64,000 bases of DNA. It comes from Ophiura sarsii. Taxonomy: Eukaryota > Echinodermata > Ophiuroidea > Amphilepidida > Ophiuridae. The number at the start of each line of letters is the position of its first letter. Positions within the stretch are counted from its first letter, which is position 1. The notes under the pieces are model-generated. The model did not search any database. It saw nothing but the letters and a program-made list of their open reading frames with translations, and had not been told where the DNA came from. The translations under genes were made by a program, and so were the position numbers. Shown here in pieces: positions 24,460 to 39,400 of the stretch. The stretch lies in the NCBI GenBank assembly GCA_035610835.1, contig CM069452.1, positions 63,264,368 to 63,328,367 of the forward strand. Reading direction: 5' to 3'.

Positions 24460-27400
24460 GTAAGTCAATTCTCATGTTGTGTAAAAGTTTGTAGTATTTG
24501 AAAATGATTGGCTTTATATCACCATGCAGGCTGTGAGAGAGGACAAAGCCAAAAACATGTTGATATTTTTAATTTTTTCCTTCTTTTAAGAAATACTTAT
24601 TTATCATGTAATTATGATTCATATACTTTTAGTAGTTGCGTACCAATCAGAAAGCAAGAAACTAAAAATACGCGGAGTGCATTAAAAGTGTCTAATGCAC
24701 TGCGCGTGTGCGCCGCTAAATGCGAGCACCACCCGCTTTGTTTTGATTCAATTGTTCAGGCATTCTTTACCTTTTACTTTTTAAAAAAATCATTATTTCT
24801 AAGCATAGTTTGACGGCCCCGAATTTCTTTTTGCTTTGTGGTAGTAAATCATTGTTCCACGTCTTTAAAGTTTACAAATATACACACTTTTGTATAAAAA
24901 GAAAGGGCAATCAGAATTCGGATACCCTAAATTATTTAAATGCGTAATTCCACTTGGTAATATTTTGTTCCATGAAAAGGAAGACAAAACCACATTTGAT
25001 TCAAAATAAGACTAAATTTTACCGAGGGGCGAGGTGTACGAGAATTAAAATTAAAAATCGACACAATCCAAATTGCGATTCGCAACAACCAATAACAAAT
25101 AGAGAATAAAAAGAATTAGCAACTCGAACCAAGGGTCACTCTTAGATTCATTTATAAAGAGCCCGGATGAGCAGTTTGTTTAAATATTTCAAATTGTAAC
25201 ACAGATAACTTTAAGGTCATGAAAGTGTGTGAAAAGTGTAACATTTTACAACATTGAGAATATTACAGTGTGTTATGGCTACTTTCATAAAAGAATCGGT
25301 TAAAGAATCAGTGAACCTCTGATAACCACGATAGCAGAGCTTCCCTTTTATGACCCACTTGAGCTCAATTGTTTGTAATTGATAACCTAGAGTGATTTAA
25401 CCTTAGACAGAGCACGTTCAAGCGAGATGATGTAGTATTTGTAAAGTTTTGTGTGCATAAGTATGCATTATTAGCAGATTAGCGATTACTAACAAACCAA
25501 AACAGTACGCGGGATAAATTAAAATGATTAATAATTAGTGCAATTTATAAATATTTTATACAGGTTCGCCGTCGAGGATAGAAAAGAGACAATTATGGGA
25601 AAACGATCCCGGGAATCGAACCCAGGATCTGTTGCTTGCTTGGCAACTGCCTTATCCATTGGGCCACAAGACCTCGCATGGTAAAGCATCTGAAATTCAA
25701 ACCTAAACGATCTCGTTTCCCAGTCTCCTGCCACAAGTATTACCCGGAGTAGCTCGGGCTCGGGCCTATACAAGTGTAATTGTCCCGAGCTACTCCGGGT
25801 AATACTCCCGGGGTAATACTTGTGGCAGGAGACTGGGAAACGAGATCGCTTAGGTTTGAATTTTCAGATGCTTTACCATGCGAGGTCTTGTGGCCCAATG
25901 GATAAGGCAGTTGCCAAGCAAGCAACAGATCCTGGGTTCAATTCCCGGGCGAGATCGTTTTCCCATAATTGTCTCTTTTTTATCCTCGACGGCGAACCTG
26001 TATAAAATATTTATAATTTGTTTAATACCCGTCGTAAATGCCAATTAGTGCAATCTTTTAATTATCGCTTTTGTTAATTCTTGTTAGAAGCAGCATCATA
26101 ACTTAATTACTTACATTTGCCCATTAACTTGCATATGCCCATTTTATTCTTTTAAAATCATCTCAAATAAAGTGAAGATTATAATTAATTTGGCCGTGAA
26201 TAATAATAGCAGTAGATAATAATAATAACACGCACTTTTAAGCGCCTTACTTTTAGAAACGACAAAACTCAAGGCGCTTTACAATGACTAAAACGATATA
26301 AAATATACAGAGCAATATTATAGTGTACAAAAGGTTAAAATACATCAAAATAATTAACGCAAACCAAAAACCATCATAAAAAGTACCGGAGTACCTAAGT
26401 TACAAATTACATTATAAAACAGACCTGACAAATATATGAAACATAATTAAGCATCAACGGTAACATTGGCATGTTGTATATACAAAAACCAACGGGAAAA
26501 AACAAAATGTATAAAATGGCAGAGATCAAAACGTATTGCACGGGACAAATATATAAAAAGCCGAAAAGACCTGGCAAATATGTGAAACATAATTAAGTAT
26601 CAACGGTTAAATTGGCATGTTGTATATACAAAAACCAACGGGATAAAACAATTTGTTTAAAATGGTCAGAGATCCAAACGTATTGCACGGGCAAATATAT
26701 AAAAAGCCGAAAATAGCACCAAAACAAACGTGAAATACTGAGTGGATTAATGACACGAAATAACAAAAAGCATAAAACAGAGGAACAATAATAAAACTGG
26801 TTATGGTGATCCAAAACGCATTGCACATGGAAGAACGACAAACACAGTCCGTGTCATACTATTTGAATCACCTGCACCGTCAGAAATTGTGAACAATGTA
26901 CATGCAGCAATATTAAAAAGAGAGATGCGTATGTCATGAGACACATCAATTCACTATACGCAGATGTTGATACGCTCACATCGACACTTCCCCGGATGGG
27001 GTCGCGGTATTTGTCATATAGCAAAATCAGTGCCATGTAAATAGTTTTCTATATAAAAAGTTTCATTTGATCAGCGCTCAGCATATTCACATTTATTCAC
27101 ACCGATAACTCTGTTGTGTTTCAGTTCCCGCCTCTCCGTCTGTCTTGGTAACATCCGGCGTGACATCGACTCCTGCACCACCGCTTACCGAATTCAAATG
27201 CAAGCTCGATGATGTCTCACTGTGCGGGATAACGCAGGACCCGCGGAATCAATTCTTCTGGAATTGGAGAGGAGATTCCCCTCAACCGGTTGCGGGTCCT
27301 GTTGGAGATCACACGAGTGGATCTACCTCTGGTAAGTTGATTCTGTTAAGGGTTAGGCCTAATATATTATATATTTCACTTCCATGAGGTCAATGACGTC

Positions 27401-30400
27401 ACTGCGCCATTTGTTGATCGCAGTAAATACCCCCCAGGTATACATTAGACTGATTCTCTATGTCACCCTCTTACGTCGCTATCTTGCAAGTATACAGCTT
27501 TAGCGGCCGTACGGCAATATTAAAGACGGGGATGTAGTCTAGGATATACATGCCGTAGAAAACCGGATGTTACATATGCGCGTATAAATGCTGCGTGCGC
27601 CTGTAAAGTATAAAAACGTCAACTGTCCAGAGGAAGATCAATAGACAACAGCTAGCTCCAATTTCCCAACTTGTAACTTCTTAACCATAGAAAATTCATC
27701 TTTGAATCATTGAAGAAAACGCTAGCGTTTTCTTCTACATAAGACTTTGAATTGCTAGACATTCAATGTATTTTATCATTTAACTCGAAAATGTACAACC
27801 CTTTGTGTCTGTCATGACCCACTGGGGAAGTTATCAGTAAGGGGCGACTAGAAATCAGTAGACAATGTCTTTCATAAACCTGTCATAATTGATGAGTAAG
27901 TAATACCATCACGTGACTCACTTCGACCATCTATAGCAAGACATATGGATTATAACCGACGACCTCAAGATATATGTGCGGGGTGGGGGGGGGGGGGGGG
28001 GGGGGATCATATTGGACTTAAAATCAACCACCGATTTGGAAATTTAGTTATTGTATTACAATTCTAACAGTCACCCTTTTCGCATCACATTCGCAGGATA
28101 TTATATGTTTGTTCCTGAAGTCCCGAGCTCGCAGATATCTGAGGAGAGAGGAAGAATCATCTCGCCCTTGATCGAGAAAAACACCAACTCACGTTGTCTA
28201 CAGTTTTACTATTACATGAATGGTGTTTCCGATGCTGGCACTCTTAACGCGTACATTTTATTAAATGGCGGGACATTACCACTGGTACCACACTGGACCT
28301 CCGATATTAACATGGGTAACGTGTGGACTCTCGGAAACATGGATGTTCCGCCTCAGATTGATGGCTTTCAGGTGAATGTTACGTGTACATAACCTTACCA
28401 ATTTGAGCAACCGTTATCTGCGAGTCAAGCCAAATCGTGTGTCATGAGTAATTTAATGAGTTAATGAGCAAGCACAAACGGAAGGCGGATATTTGCCGCC
28501 GTTTGATACTTGAATGCTAGAAAATGATGAAACCGAAGGAAACTTAATTAATAGAAATCTTTCTTTACCTCGCTTTAACAAATACACACATGACCGTTAT
28601 TTAAAGAGTGATACTCTGGTCCAATCGCTTCGAAAGTGAGATGCGCAGTCCTCTCCTGAAATAACAGGATTAACCGTCTTTACTTTTACCTATACTGCTA
28701 CCATTATGAGTCATAGTCTTGGAGCCTGTCACATATTATTTCAACCCATAAAGTACAGAAGGTTTGACCCCCTAAAGTTACTTAGGTCATGTAAGACATT
28801 ATGTATTTGTTTGTCAGAATGACCCCCCTCATCTCAGCTGGGTCTAGGCCCTAGACACCCTGAAAGTACTACAGGGGTCAAATTGCAAAAATGCTAAAAT
28901 TATGGTGTAATGTACATGTATATCAAACTGTTCCTGAGATCTTAAGGAGCAAAAAAGTAAATGGTGTATTTTCAAAATTGTTATTGTCATGACGTGCGTT
29001 GGGCAACCATGGTTACCATCGACCAATCATGTGCCACTTCCGGGTTGTTTTTCATGCCCGCTCCAATTCGGTGCCTTACATCTCATTCGCATCTCTGTCT
29101 TTGTACCAAGAGGATATCAAAAATAAAAGGTCAAGAAGCTATACTGCTAACGTGTGCCGACTACACCATAATCTGAGCATTTGACCCCTGTAGTACTTTC
29201 ATGGGGTCTAGGGCCTAGACCCAGCTGAGGGGGAAATTCTGACAAACAAAATAATAATGTCTTAGATGACCTAAGTAACTTTAGGGATTGCAAACCTTCT
29301 GTACTTTATGAGTTGAAATCATATGTGACAGGCTCTGGACCAATCAAATTGATGACGGTCAAGCATAAAAACATGATATCATTCCTTTGTTGTGAGCATA
29401 AATGAGTAAATATTAACCACATCATTTGCATTATGATTCAATGTATGCTATTCGATTTCATTTTAGATTGTGTTCGAAGGAGTGCGAAAGCCATCTTATG
29501 ACGGTAGCCTCGCCATCGACGATCTTTTGCTGACATACGATTGGCGCTGTCCAGTAGGTAAGCATAACCCTAAAACTCTGCAACAGTGTTGAATGGTTAT
29601 CATTTTATGCACTATTGTACTGACAGGTCTGCATCATGGACGACTCATAAAACAATGATCAATTAATATTGGCTATGGACATGCTCTTCCAGTGTGCCGT
29701 ACGTTAATACCACAAATAAAAACTTCCAATCTTTATTCCAATTTTTGAATAGATGGGTTTATCTTTAATGTAAGACTGCGCGGAATTAACCTAGCACAAA
29801 ATCTGCTATAGGGGATTAAAGGATTTTACCGATTTATGCTGTTATAGAGTCTTAAACAAGTCTAACTTATGAATATCTTACACCAAGGATACACCAATTT
29901 AATTGCTTGAATGTTAATATCCTTAACGAATTGTTTGATATCAGCGTAAAAGATAAGTATCCTTGGAGGCAAAGAAGATGGAAACATATAAAAAGGCAAC
30001 AAGCTTCCTCAATAAACAATTGGACTAGACCGGATTCAACATTCATATAATTTTATATCTATAGATGTGCAATATTCAACAACAAAAACACCCAAAAACG
30101 CGCCAATTCTGGAAATGTATGTATACTACAAGGAAGGCTGCCTCCCATCCTCTGTCAGAAGATGGCGCCATAAAGTTTAACCAGCTACTTTTTAAAAATT
30201 GTTGACATAAATGCAATATTTCAATAGTGTGTCCTTTTGTTCACAGAGTATACTTACTGCGAGTTTGAAGATGGTCTGTGCGATTTTGTTCAAGATGAGA
30301 CGGACGATATGGATTGGAATCTATGGAGCAGTAGCACACCCAGCCTCGATACGGGGCCGTCATTCGATCACACGTATGGCAATTCTTCAGGTACTGTAGC

Positions 30401-33400
30401 AGTATAAAACAAGGCAAACCTTTTGGTCAAACATTCGAGCGACAATTATGTTGTTTACGCATAATAACGAAATTATTTTTAACAATTTAGATACCGTTTT
30501 TTAAAACATAATAAAGAAGACCACGCGTGAGGTTTGCCAGAATGTAACAAAGAAATTGCAGAAATGAAATTACTGTTTTTGCTAAAACGGGTGTTCAACT
30601 CAATTCTGAATTAAACCCGAAATCCGAAATGAATCGTGTACGTGCATAGGTTGTTCTGATATTCCATTATAATTCCTTGGAGTGGTGCTCCCCGCTCGTG
30701 TAATGGGTCTATAGTTGTGACATCACTATGACGAAGTTTGTACACTGCAATAGCACCTATCCGAGATTGTCACGGTGTTTCTAAACACGGAAATCACACC
30801 CTTCCACATAGAGCTGAATACAGCGTGCTAACGACAAAATGACGTAGGATTTACGAGCGAATAGCTTCTAACGGCGAAGCCTTATATAACTTGTAATGCT
30901 GATCTAATGTTTCGCTTTATTCAAATCCAGCGGTTCTTCGCGGGGGAGTATTCATTATTCATAATTCATGGTCAATTTTAAAACGATAGATGGCCCGGTC
31001 ATTTTTCTTTCTCGAAACTCCATAACTAAGTTCGTCACAGCTAATTATCTTCCATTTCCTTGTTCTAGGACATTACATCTTCATTGAGACCAGTGCTCCT
31101 GTCGTAACGGGACATGTGGCACGTCTTAAGTCACCAGTACTCTTCTCAACAAAAGAAAAACCAAAATGCCTGATCTTTTGGTATCATATGTAGGTATTTC
31201 ACTTATCCATAAAAAGGTTCTGACACTCAACAGTTCATATCAGTTGTAACGATGTTAGTGGTGATAACGTCGCGATTTAATATGAACATAACTGATCTAC
31301 TTTCGCATCTGTTTTAAGAAACACCAATTACCATAGATTTGTATCTGAGTATAAGAACTTATCATTGGTATTCATTAAGGCCACAGGAACGTCAATTTGC
31401 AATGCCATTGTGATACACAACTTAGAAAATAAATTCAATACAGAACATACACAAACCTGACATACAGTGGTATCCTATGAAGCCAAATAAATTAAGTTTA
31501 CGATAGGAAGGGTTAATGACATGAAAGAATATGAAACTTACAAAGATTTCCACATGATGTAACCGAACATCTTTAAACTGTTTAGAACGATGAAGGTTTA
31601 CAAATAGATCATATAGAAACATCACTTACGAACTGGTATGATATGCATTTTGCATCTAAGTTTTTCTTATAAAAATTATTGTTATCATAGGTATGGTATA
31701 GATGTAGCTACGCTAAATATCTACATAACTAATGGCACTGAGTCCACCAAACCCAATTATCTATGGTCATTGTCTGGCAACAGAGGAGATAAATGGCGTG
31801 CGGCGGAAGTACAACTCGAAAGCCATGTCGATTTTCAGGTAAAAAAAGCCACTCCTATACGTTCCAAATTTCAACTACTTAACCAGAATTCAACATTGAA
31901 TCAACGTTGAAATACGATGTTGAATCAACAGAAAGTGTTTTGATTTCTTCCTAAAATACGTATACTTTGTGAAGCTTTTGTATTGCTTGGCAACCAGGGG
32001 ATGGTGTGTGTGTGGGGGTGGGGGGGGGGGGGGCTGCAAGGCATTGACTCTTGGATGTTTATGTTCTTGGTCAATGTATATGCATTTGTATAGTGAGCAA
32101 TCACCTTTCTTAAACCAGTGCGAAAATATGCATATACAAGTGTATATCAATATACATTCCAAGGTGTTAAATTATTGCATCGACTTAATTCAAATAAAAT
32201 AATAGGTTTAAATGAATAAAAGGTGCAAATTAGCTCATTAGCATAATTGAAATGGTACAAACGAGCACCGGTACTAATTTTTGTACCATTGCAATTATGC
32301 TAATGAGCGATTTGCACAATTTACTTGACTATTATAAAGCAAATTAACTCCAGACTGATTTTTGGAAACATGATTTTTACAAGTGCATTCAACAACGTTG
32401 AATCAACGTCAATATTCAACGTTACTAGTTAGGTGCCCGCTGGGGTGCACCTTTTTAGGGACACGTTGTATGTAATTGAGTATTATTAGATTTTCACAAA
32501 AATCATACGTAATTCTTTTTCTACTCACATTTCTCTTTGTAAACGCAGGTGATAATGGAAGCATTTCGCGGAGCTGAGTTTGCAGGAGACATCGCCATTG
32601 ATGATATTTTTATAAGTTCTATATTTTGTCCCGGGGAATGTAAGTGTTAACCGATGCAATGCATTGTTGTTGTTGTTTTTGTTGTGGTTGTGGTTGTGGT
32701 TGTGGTTGTGGTTGTGGTTGTGGTTGTTGTTGCTGTTGTTTGGTTTTTGTTTGTGTGTAAAATTAGTTATTACATTTCATAACATATTTCGTGTGGCAAT
32801 CGACGTACGTCTTTTTGTAATACTATCAATCATACGCAAAAGGTTATCTATCTGGAATGTTTTAAAATATTTGTCATTGCTCCATGATTATCTTATTAAA
32901 CTCATATACAATATTTTCATATACAGAGTGATCGATTAGAATTGACATTGACGAATCTGGTGTTGATCGCAATATAATACATCATAAACGTATTTGTTGT
33001 TTATCATTGTTTAAACCCGGATTAATCTACTTTAAAGGGAAGCCTTTACTATATTCCTAAACGAAGTCTCCTTTCAAACATCATGCCGCCTCATGTTCTG
33101 TCTGATTTTTGCAGTTAACTTTGAGAATACTTCTAGCATATCGTGTCATTTTGAGGAACGTGAGATATGTTACTACGAACAAGACAAAACCGACGACACG
33201 GATTGGATATGGCAAAACGGCGCGACAGATCAGAGTTATACCGGACCAGACGTTGATCACACAACAAATTCAGGACTCGGTAAGCACTTCGGGATATTCC
33301 TATAACATTATATCAACCATCTCTTGTATATAATATTATTAGAGTATTTAAGAAGGGGCTAGATTGTACCCACATCGGATTTGATGGGGTGTGTGGATTT

Positions 33401-36400
33401 GTGTGCTGAGCGTTCTATCGGCCGAACGGATGGACTGATAGCGAATCAATTATCTGTCATATAGGCTACGTCATGAACTTTTTTTCTGTTCTCAAATGAT
33501 ACCATAAATAACATTCACGCGTGTAAACTGCATGACCGAAAAATGGACAATGAAATTGATGAGTTCTCTATAACGTATAAGTAGTGTATGGATACAGAGT
33601 ATTGGTTATTAATGACTCGATTGACCTCGCTTGCATTCGTCACAACTATCAGATTTCCGATTTCCCAGGTTTTTTGTATCTATACATTGCCCGAGTGTCT
33701 GTGATATTAAAATGTTTAACTTTTAGGATATTGAGTAAATAATAACAATTGATGATGGCCTATAAGTATGAATATAGCAGAATCTATGACGAGCGAAACT
33801 TAAAATTAAATAAACGCGAGGATCAAGCAAATGATACCAGCCGAGTAATTTTAGGATATTGCATAACTTCTTCTATATATTTCTTTTTTCTCTGTAATGA
33901 ATAAAGTTGCTTGATCTGCTGAAAAATCCACCGATTATTTTTGATCGTTTGCTGTTTGAAATATTATAAGCATATTATACGTACAATTACAGGATTTTTC
34001 TTGTACATCAGCGAAAGTTCGTCAACAACACCGGGCGGCGTTGCACGACTCTGGTCTCCCACGGCAGATCCACAACCCCAACCTTCCTGCGTTGAGTTCT
34101 GGTATCACATGTACGGGAGCGATGTAGAAACTCTAGGTGTGTACATCAATATCGATGGCCAGCCATTACCTACAGCGCCCTCTTGGAGTATCTCGGGCAA
34201 CCAGGGGAACTACTGGCATAGAGCTACCCTCGATATTCCAGTCATCAATACTGGATTCAAGGCAAGTATCTATAACGTTTATCTTGCCTTAAAAGTTGAA
34301 AATATTAAACCTGCGATAAAAGTCAAATCGATGTTCATAAATAATGTTGAGCGAATCACAGACTTGACCATTTGTTAACTAATTGCATGCAATAGGGGCA
34401 AACTCAGTTATATAGGAAACGCCCTCATTTACCTATACAGTAGACGTTTTGTGCTTTTTGTAGTAATACTTCCTCCTACATAGTCGCCGGGGTAGTCGCT
34501 CATGTCGAGAACGAAAAAAGCCCGATGTTGAGTCTTTTGCAAGTAAATTACTTTGTTAAAATAATCTAGTGGGGTTTTAACTCACGAACTTCTGTTATGA
34601 GTCCCGCGCTTATACCGTTCGGCCACATGATGCCGGTGGCGAATAGTGAAGCAAAAAATGTCAACTTTTGTACGACGGGAGTATGCCGGGAGTATATTTG
34701 AATTAAACAGGCCTTAATTCGCTATAATTGGTGTAGTTTTATAATGAAGTTGCTTTGGTATAGCTATCACTTAAAAGCTACATTGGTTTAATTAATCAAA
34801 CAGATTGTGTTTGAAGGAACTACTGGCGAGAAATCAGAAGACGATATTGCTCTTGATGACGTAATGTTTTACAATAGTACCGCATGTCCCATTTGTAAGT
34901 CTTACTTAGCTTTTTTTTGTATATAAAGAGCAAATGTGAACAATAGCCCAACAGACATTAACAAAGTTAATGAACGGAGTGATTACAAATCAAACGGGTA
35001 ACTCTCAACAGAGAGCGTATGATGGGCCAATCAATTGGTTCACTGCAACTCAGAAAATAATCAAAAATACAAGTAAACACAATTGGGCTATAGGATGAAC
35101 ACCCAAACATAGAGAATAACATAAAAAAAATAATCCAAGAAAAATAATATCTGGAGGTCATTAATGATACATCGAGAGAGCTAAGCCAACATACTCTGAA
35201 GAGTTGGAGAGAAAGTGTCTGTTAACACGACATTTAAAAGATTGTAGTCCTTCCTCTTGGATGTTGCCAACAACATTGACAGGAAGACTGTTCGATCAGT
35301 AAGTGTTAATGCGGCGAGAAAAAAATGGTTTTATATTGAATTGATACATTTTCCTTTCCCATGGTATTTGTCAAGGCCACTAAACATAACCTGTATCTAA
35401 AATAAGATAATAACTGAGTATCGTTACATACGCTCGTTAGATACGATGGTACGATCAATTTACACATAAGTTCGGCAATACTATTCTTCATCACATTATA
35501 TATGGACACTGTTTTTTATTCATCTGTGTGTGGGCAAAAAGAGTGCCTTTTTAAAAATCGTCATAAGTTAATCTACACGCCTATTCTAAAATCAAGTGTA
35601 CACTGAAAAATAATTTGGTGTCATTTTGACACTAAAACAAGTGTCAACAAATGGGTCCTCAGTTGGCCACCTAAAGGTGTCAAATTGACACCATTATGGG
35701 TGTAAAATATGACACCTTTGGGTGTCATATTCATTTTGACACCGAGGGTGGTTACCTGAGGACCCATTTTCGAAAAATGCCATTACACCCCCAAATGGGG
35801 TGTAATATTGACTCTCTTAAGTGTCATATTGAGTTTGACACCTAGGGTGGTTACCTGAGGACCCATTTTCGAAAAATGTCATTACACCCCAAATGGGATG
35901 TAATATTGACTCTCTTAAGAGTCATATTGAGATAGCACATGTTTAGGAGCCGGTAAGACTGGTAAGTACCGATCTGCTCCATTTCCAGACATTTTTTATA
36001 ATAATTATGATACGATTAGCGTAATGTAAGACGTCCGTATGAAAAAGACGACCACTGAGCCAGATGAATCGGGCTATATGTAATGTTGCACATATCATCG
36101 TATGCATGCATGACGAACACACACATATACTAGTAGGTCCATGCACTGACACACAGTCCAACAAAATGCTAGTCTCTGACTATGAAATTGTAATTTATTT
36201 CATCAGTTAGTTGGCGCAATATTAAACAACATGAACAAGGCTTACATTACGCTAATTGTATCATAATTATTATCAAAAATGTCTGGAAATGGAGCAGATC
36301 GGTACTTACCAGTCTTACCGGCTGGTGTCAGAATTACACCAATTGGTGTCAGAATTACACCAATTGGTGTCAGAATTACACCAATTGGTGTCATGCTGCT

Positions 36401-39400
36401 TCGACACCTCTAAAAACCGTGAGCTTTCCCGCCAACTATTGACGCCCTTGGAGTTATTTCAATTAATCTGACACCAGTTTTGGTGTAAATCACTAAATGA
36501 TCACTGAAAGGTGTCCGTCGGACACTTAACCATGTTAACGGTGTCACCGTAAATTATGTGCAAACCCATATCATTGACGATTACACAAATTTTTGAGTCA
36601 AAATAACACCTTTGTAAGTATCATTTACAGTTGACTCCAAGAAGGTGTCGCTGTGACACCAATTTATTTTTCAGTGTATGTTAGGGTGCATCGTCTCCCC
36701 CTTTTGTCAACCAAATTTAATGTAGCTAGTCTTAAAATGTGCCAAATGTTGAAATAATAAGATTCCCAAAATTTAAATTCATTCGGTGTTGGTCTTCTGG
36801 GTCCTCCGTGGCCCTAAAGTTTGAATGAATAACCCAGAGGAACATTGCGCAATAGCCATATGGCAGCTATACATTTTCTTAAGTGATCAGTGGTACATAC
36901 AATGGCTGCCATGGATTTTAGAATCATGATTACAATGGTATGTAACTGGAGTCTGTTTTCAATCAAACTTGAAGATAAAATTCAAATGAATATGACATGA
37001 ACATCACAAAAATAAATAGCTGCCATGTGATATGACATGCTTATTTAGCATAGAACTGCCATTTATGAATAATGGCTGTATTTTAACTATATTTTAAAGC
37101 ACACCGGTCTAAGTGTCTTGAGGAAGGTAGTTGGGTTGTCCTCTGCAGCTTGTGCATCTGAAGCAGGAAGACCTTCCACAGTGTGGTCACCAGCCAGAAG
37201 GTGAGGGTCAAGCCCAGTAGTAGAAGGACTGCTTCCAGGAGGGTGGTGGGCTGGTTGGCCAGCCTCCACCACAAGCTCGTAATCATCTCAAAGGCGGCTC
37301 ATGATTGCAGGTGGACAACTTTCGGTCACCTCAGGAAGACTCATAGTCAACGATGGACTTCTCGTCCCACAAGGGCCGGATGAGACAGGCCGTTGGAGAC
37401 TCCTGAGGGCCAGCCTGAGCCAGTACAGACAGCACCTGAGAGAGGCTCTGCATCTCCCTCATGGCCTGAGGGCCAGAGTGGTGTGCCCCATATCTCTATT
37501 TTTTTCTTTTGTTGCTAATAAGCCCACCAAAAAGAAAATTTAGTTTGGATCTTCTGTGGAGCACCACTCTAGCTGGCCCTCAGGTTGTTAGAGCCTCTCT
37601 CAGGTGCTTCCTGTTACTAACTGGCCCTCAGGAGTCTCGTCCAGGCCTGGTATTTTCCAGCCCTCCTGGGACGAGCTGTCCCATGAATCGTCCTGCGGCA
37701 ATCGCAAGTTGTCCTCCTGGAAACGTGAGTTGTCTTTAAGATGCCTCCCAGCATGTGGCAGCCCCTGGATGCAGTCCTTCCCTACTGACAAGGGTAGTGG
37801 CCCCAGCTTACTACTGGGCTTGACCCTCGCCCTCTCCCCTCTGTCTGGCAACCAGATTGTGGAAGGTCTTGCTCCTGCTTCTGATTATAGTCCACTTTGT
37901 AGACCATTTTTTAAAATCTATTTTCCTTCTAATCACATCTTATGAGAACCGCTGCCATCCGAGAACCACGACGCCAGAGAAAAATGTTTCTCTCACTGGG
38001 ATCATGGGATCAGATTGTGGTGCCAAGCATTGGTTGGCTGAAGTAATGATTTGATGAGAAAGGGCTACAAAGTAGACTAGCTTCAGATGCACAAGCTGCA
38101 GAGGACTACCCAACTACCCTCCTCAAGACACTTACATTGAAGAGCCAGTGTGCTTTAAAATATAGTTAAAATACAGCCATTATTTGTAAATGGCAGTACA
38201 TTACGCTTTTGTAAAAAGCCTGTCATATCACATGGCAGCTATTCATTATTGTGGAGAATATGCTATATTCATTTGAATTTAAAACTTAAATTTGATTAAA
38301 AACAGACTCCGGGTACATACCATTGTAATCATGAGCCTAAAATTCATGGCAGCCATTGTATGTACCATTAATTACTTAAGAAAATGTATAGCTGCCATAT
38401 GGCTATTGCGCAATGTTCCCATAGGTTATTTATTCAAACTTTAGGGCCACGGAGGACCCAGAAGACGAACTCGGAATGAATTTAAATTTTGGGAATCTTA
38501 TTATTTTAACATTTGGCACATTTTAAGACTAGCTACATTAAATTTGGTTGAAAAAAGGGGGAGACGATGCACCCTAGTGTATGTATGTATTTATAAAACA
38601 TGAATAGAATAAATCATATTTAGAAAGGCGACAACGGTTGAGCTCCAGTTCCAGGAAAATTCACTTACGCAAGTGTGTAAACGTTTCGGAAACAACCACT
38701 TGTTATTGCGTTATAACGACCTGCTATTGACAAAATGTGAGATCGGTCACTTAGTTGCAGAATATCATTTGTATTACTCTCAAATGAAATAATATTTATT
38801 ATCAAATGTCTGCCTACTAAACAGTTACAACTCTTCCACCGCCCCCTACCACACCACCTGTGGCGCAGGAAAATGCGAACTGTGACTTTGAGAGCGATGA
38901 TATATGTGGTTACACTCAGCTGTTTGAAGACGACATGGACTGGATAAAATACAGTGGGTCCACACCATCGCTTGATACGGGGCCAACCAAAGATCACACC
39001 CTGGGAACGAGTCAAGGTATGTATTTGATCTCATCATGTCAATAGCATTAACACGTGATATTTTTACCAATTACCGAATTAACGATAGACGCTCAGCTCA
39101 TGGAAACCACCTTGACATTGTAACAGAAGAATTAGATAGAACCAAACTTGATCTTACTGGGATTTCGGAAATGAGATGGACATTTTACCACAGATAGCAA
39201 ACATGTTGTTTACTATTCAGGTAAAGAGAGCAGAAGAGAACATGGAGTCGCATTTGTTGCTAACTCTCGAATTGCAAAATGTGTGCTTGGGTATAATCCT
39301 GTAAGTGAGAGGATTATAACACTTCGCATCCAAGGCAAACCAGCAAACATTTCGGTGATACAAGTGTACGCTCCTACCTCTGCAGCAGATGAAGATGACA

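Noticed and set aside
24508..24813. 101-codon frame after exon 1 of the MAM gene
   Set aside because: It lies in intron 1, in no recognisable family, and is not needed to keep the gene frame.
25880..25965. Functional tRNA gene
   Set aside because: A and B boxes and three stems are visible, but the acceptor stem does not pair and U33 is replaced by A; it is duplicated in an inserted palindrome.
30211..30399. 62-codon frame over exon 5
   Set aside because: A shadow frame; the MAM-coding frame, bounded by AG and GT, is the supported one.
36321..36390. Regular short repeats that could suggest a CRISPR-like array
   Set aside because: Animal DNA; the units are direct tandem copies without unique spacers and are internal to a transposon.
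37083..38054. Several 60-113-codon frames with plausible composition
   Set aside because: They overlap on both strands within the palindromic hAT element and mirror one another.
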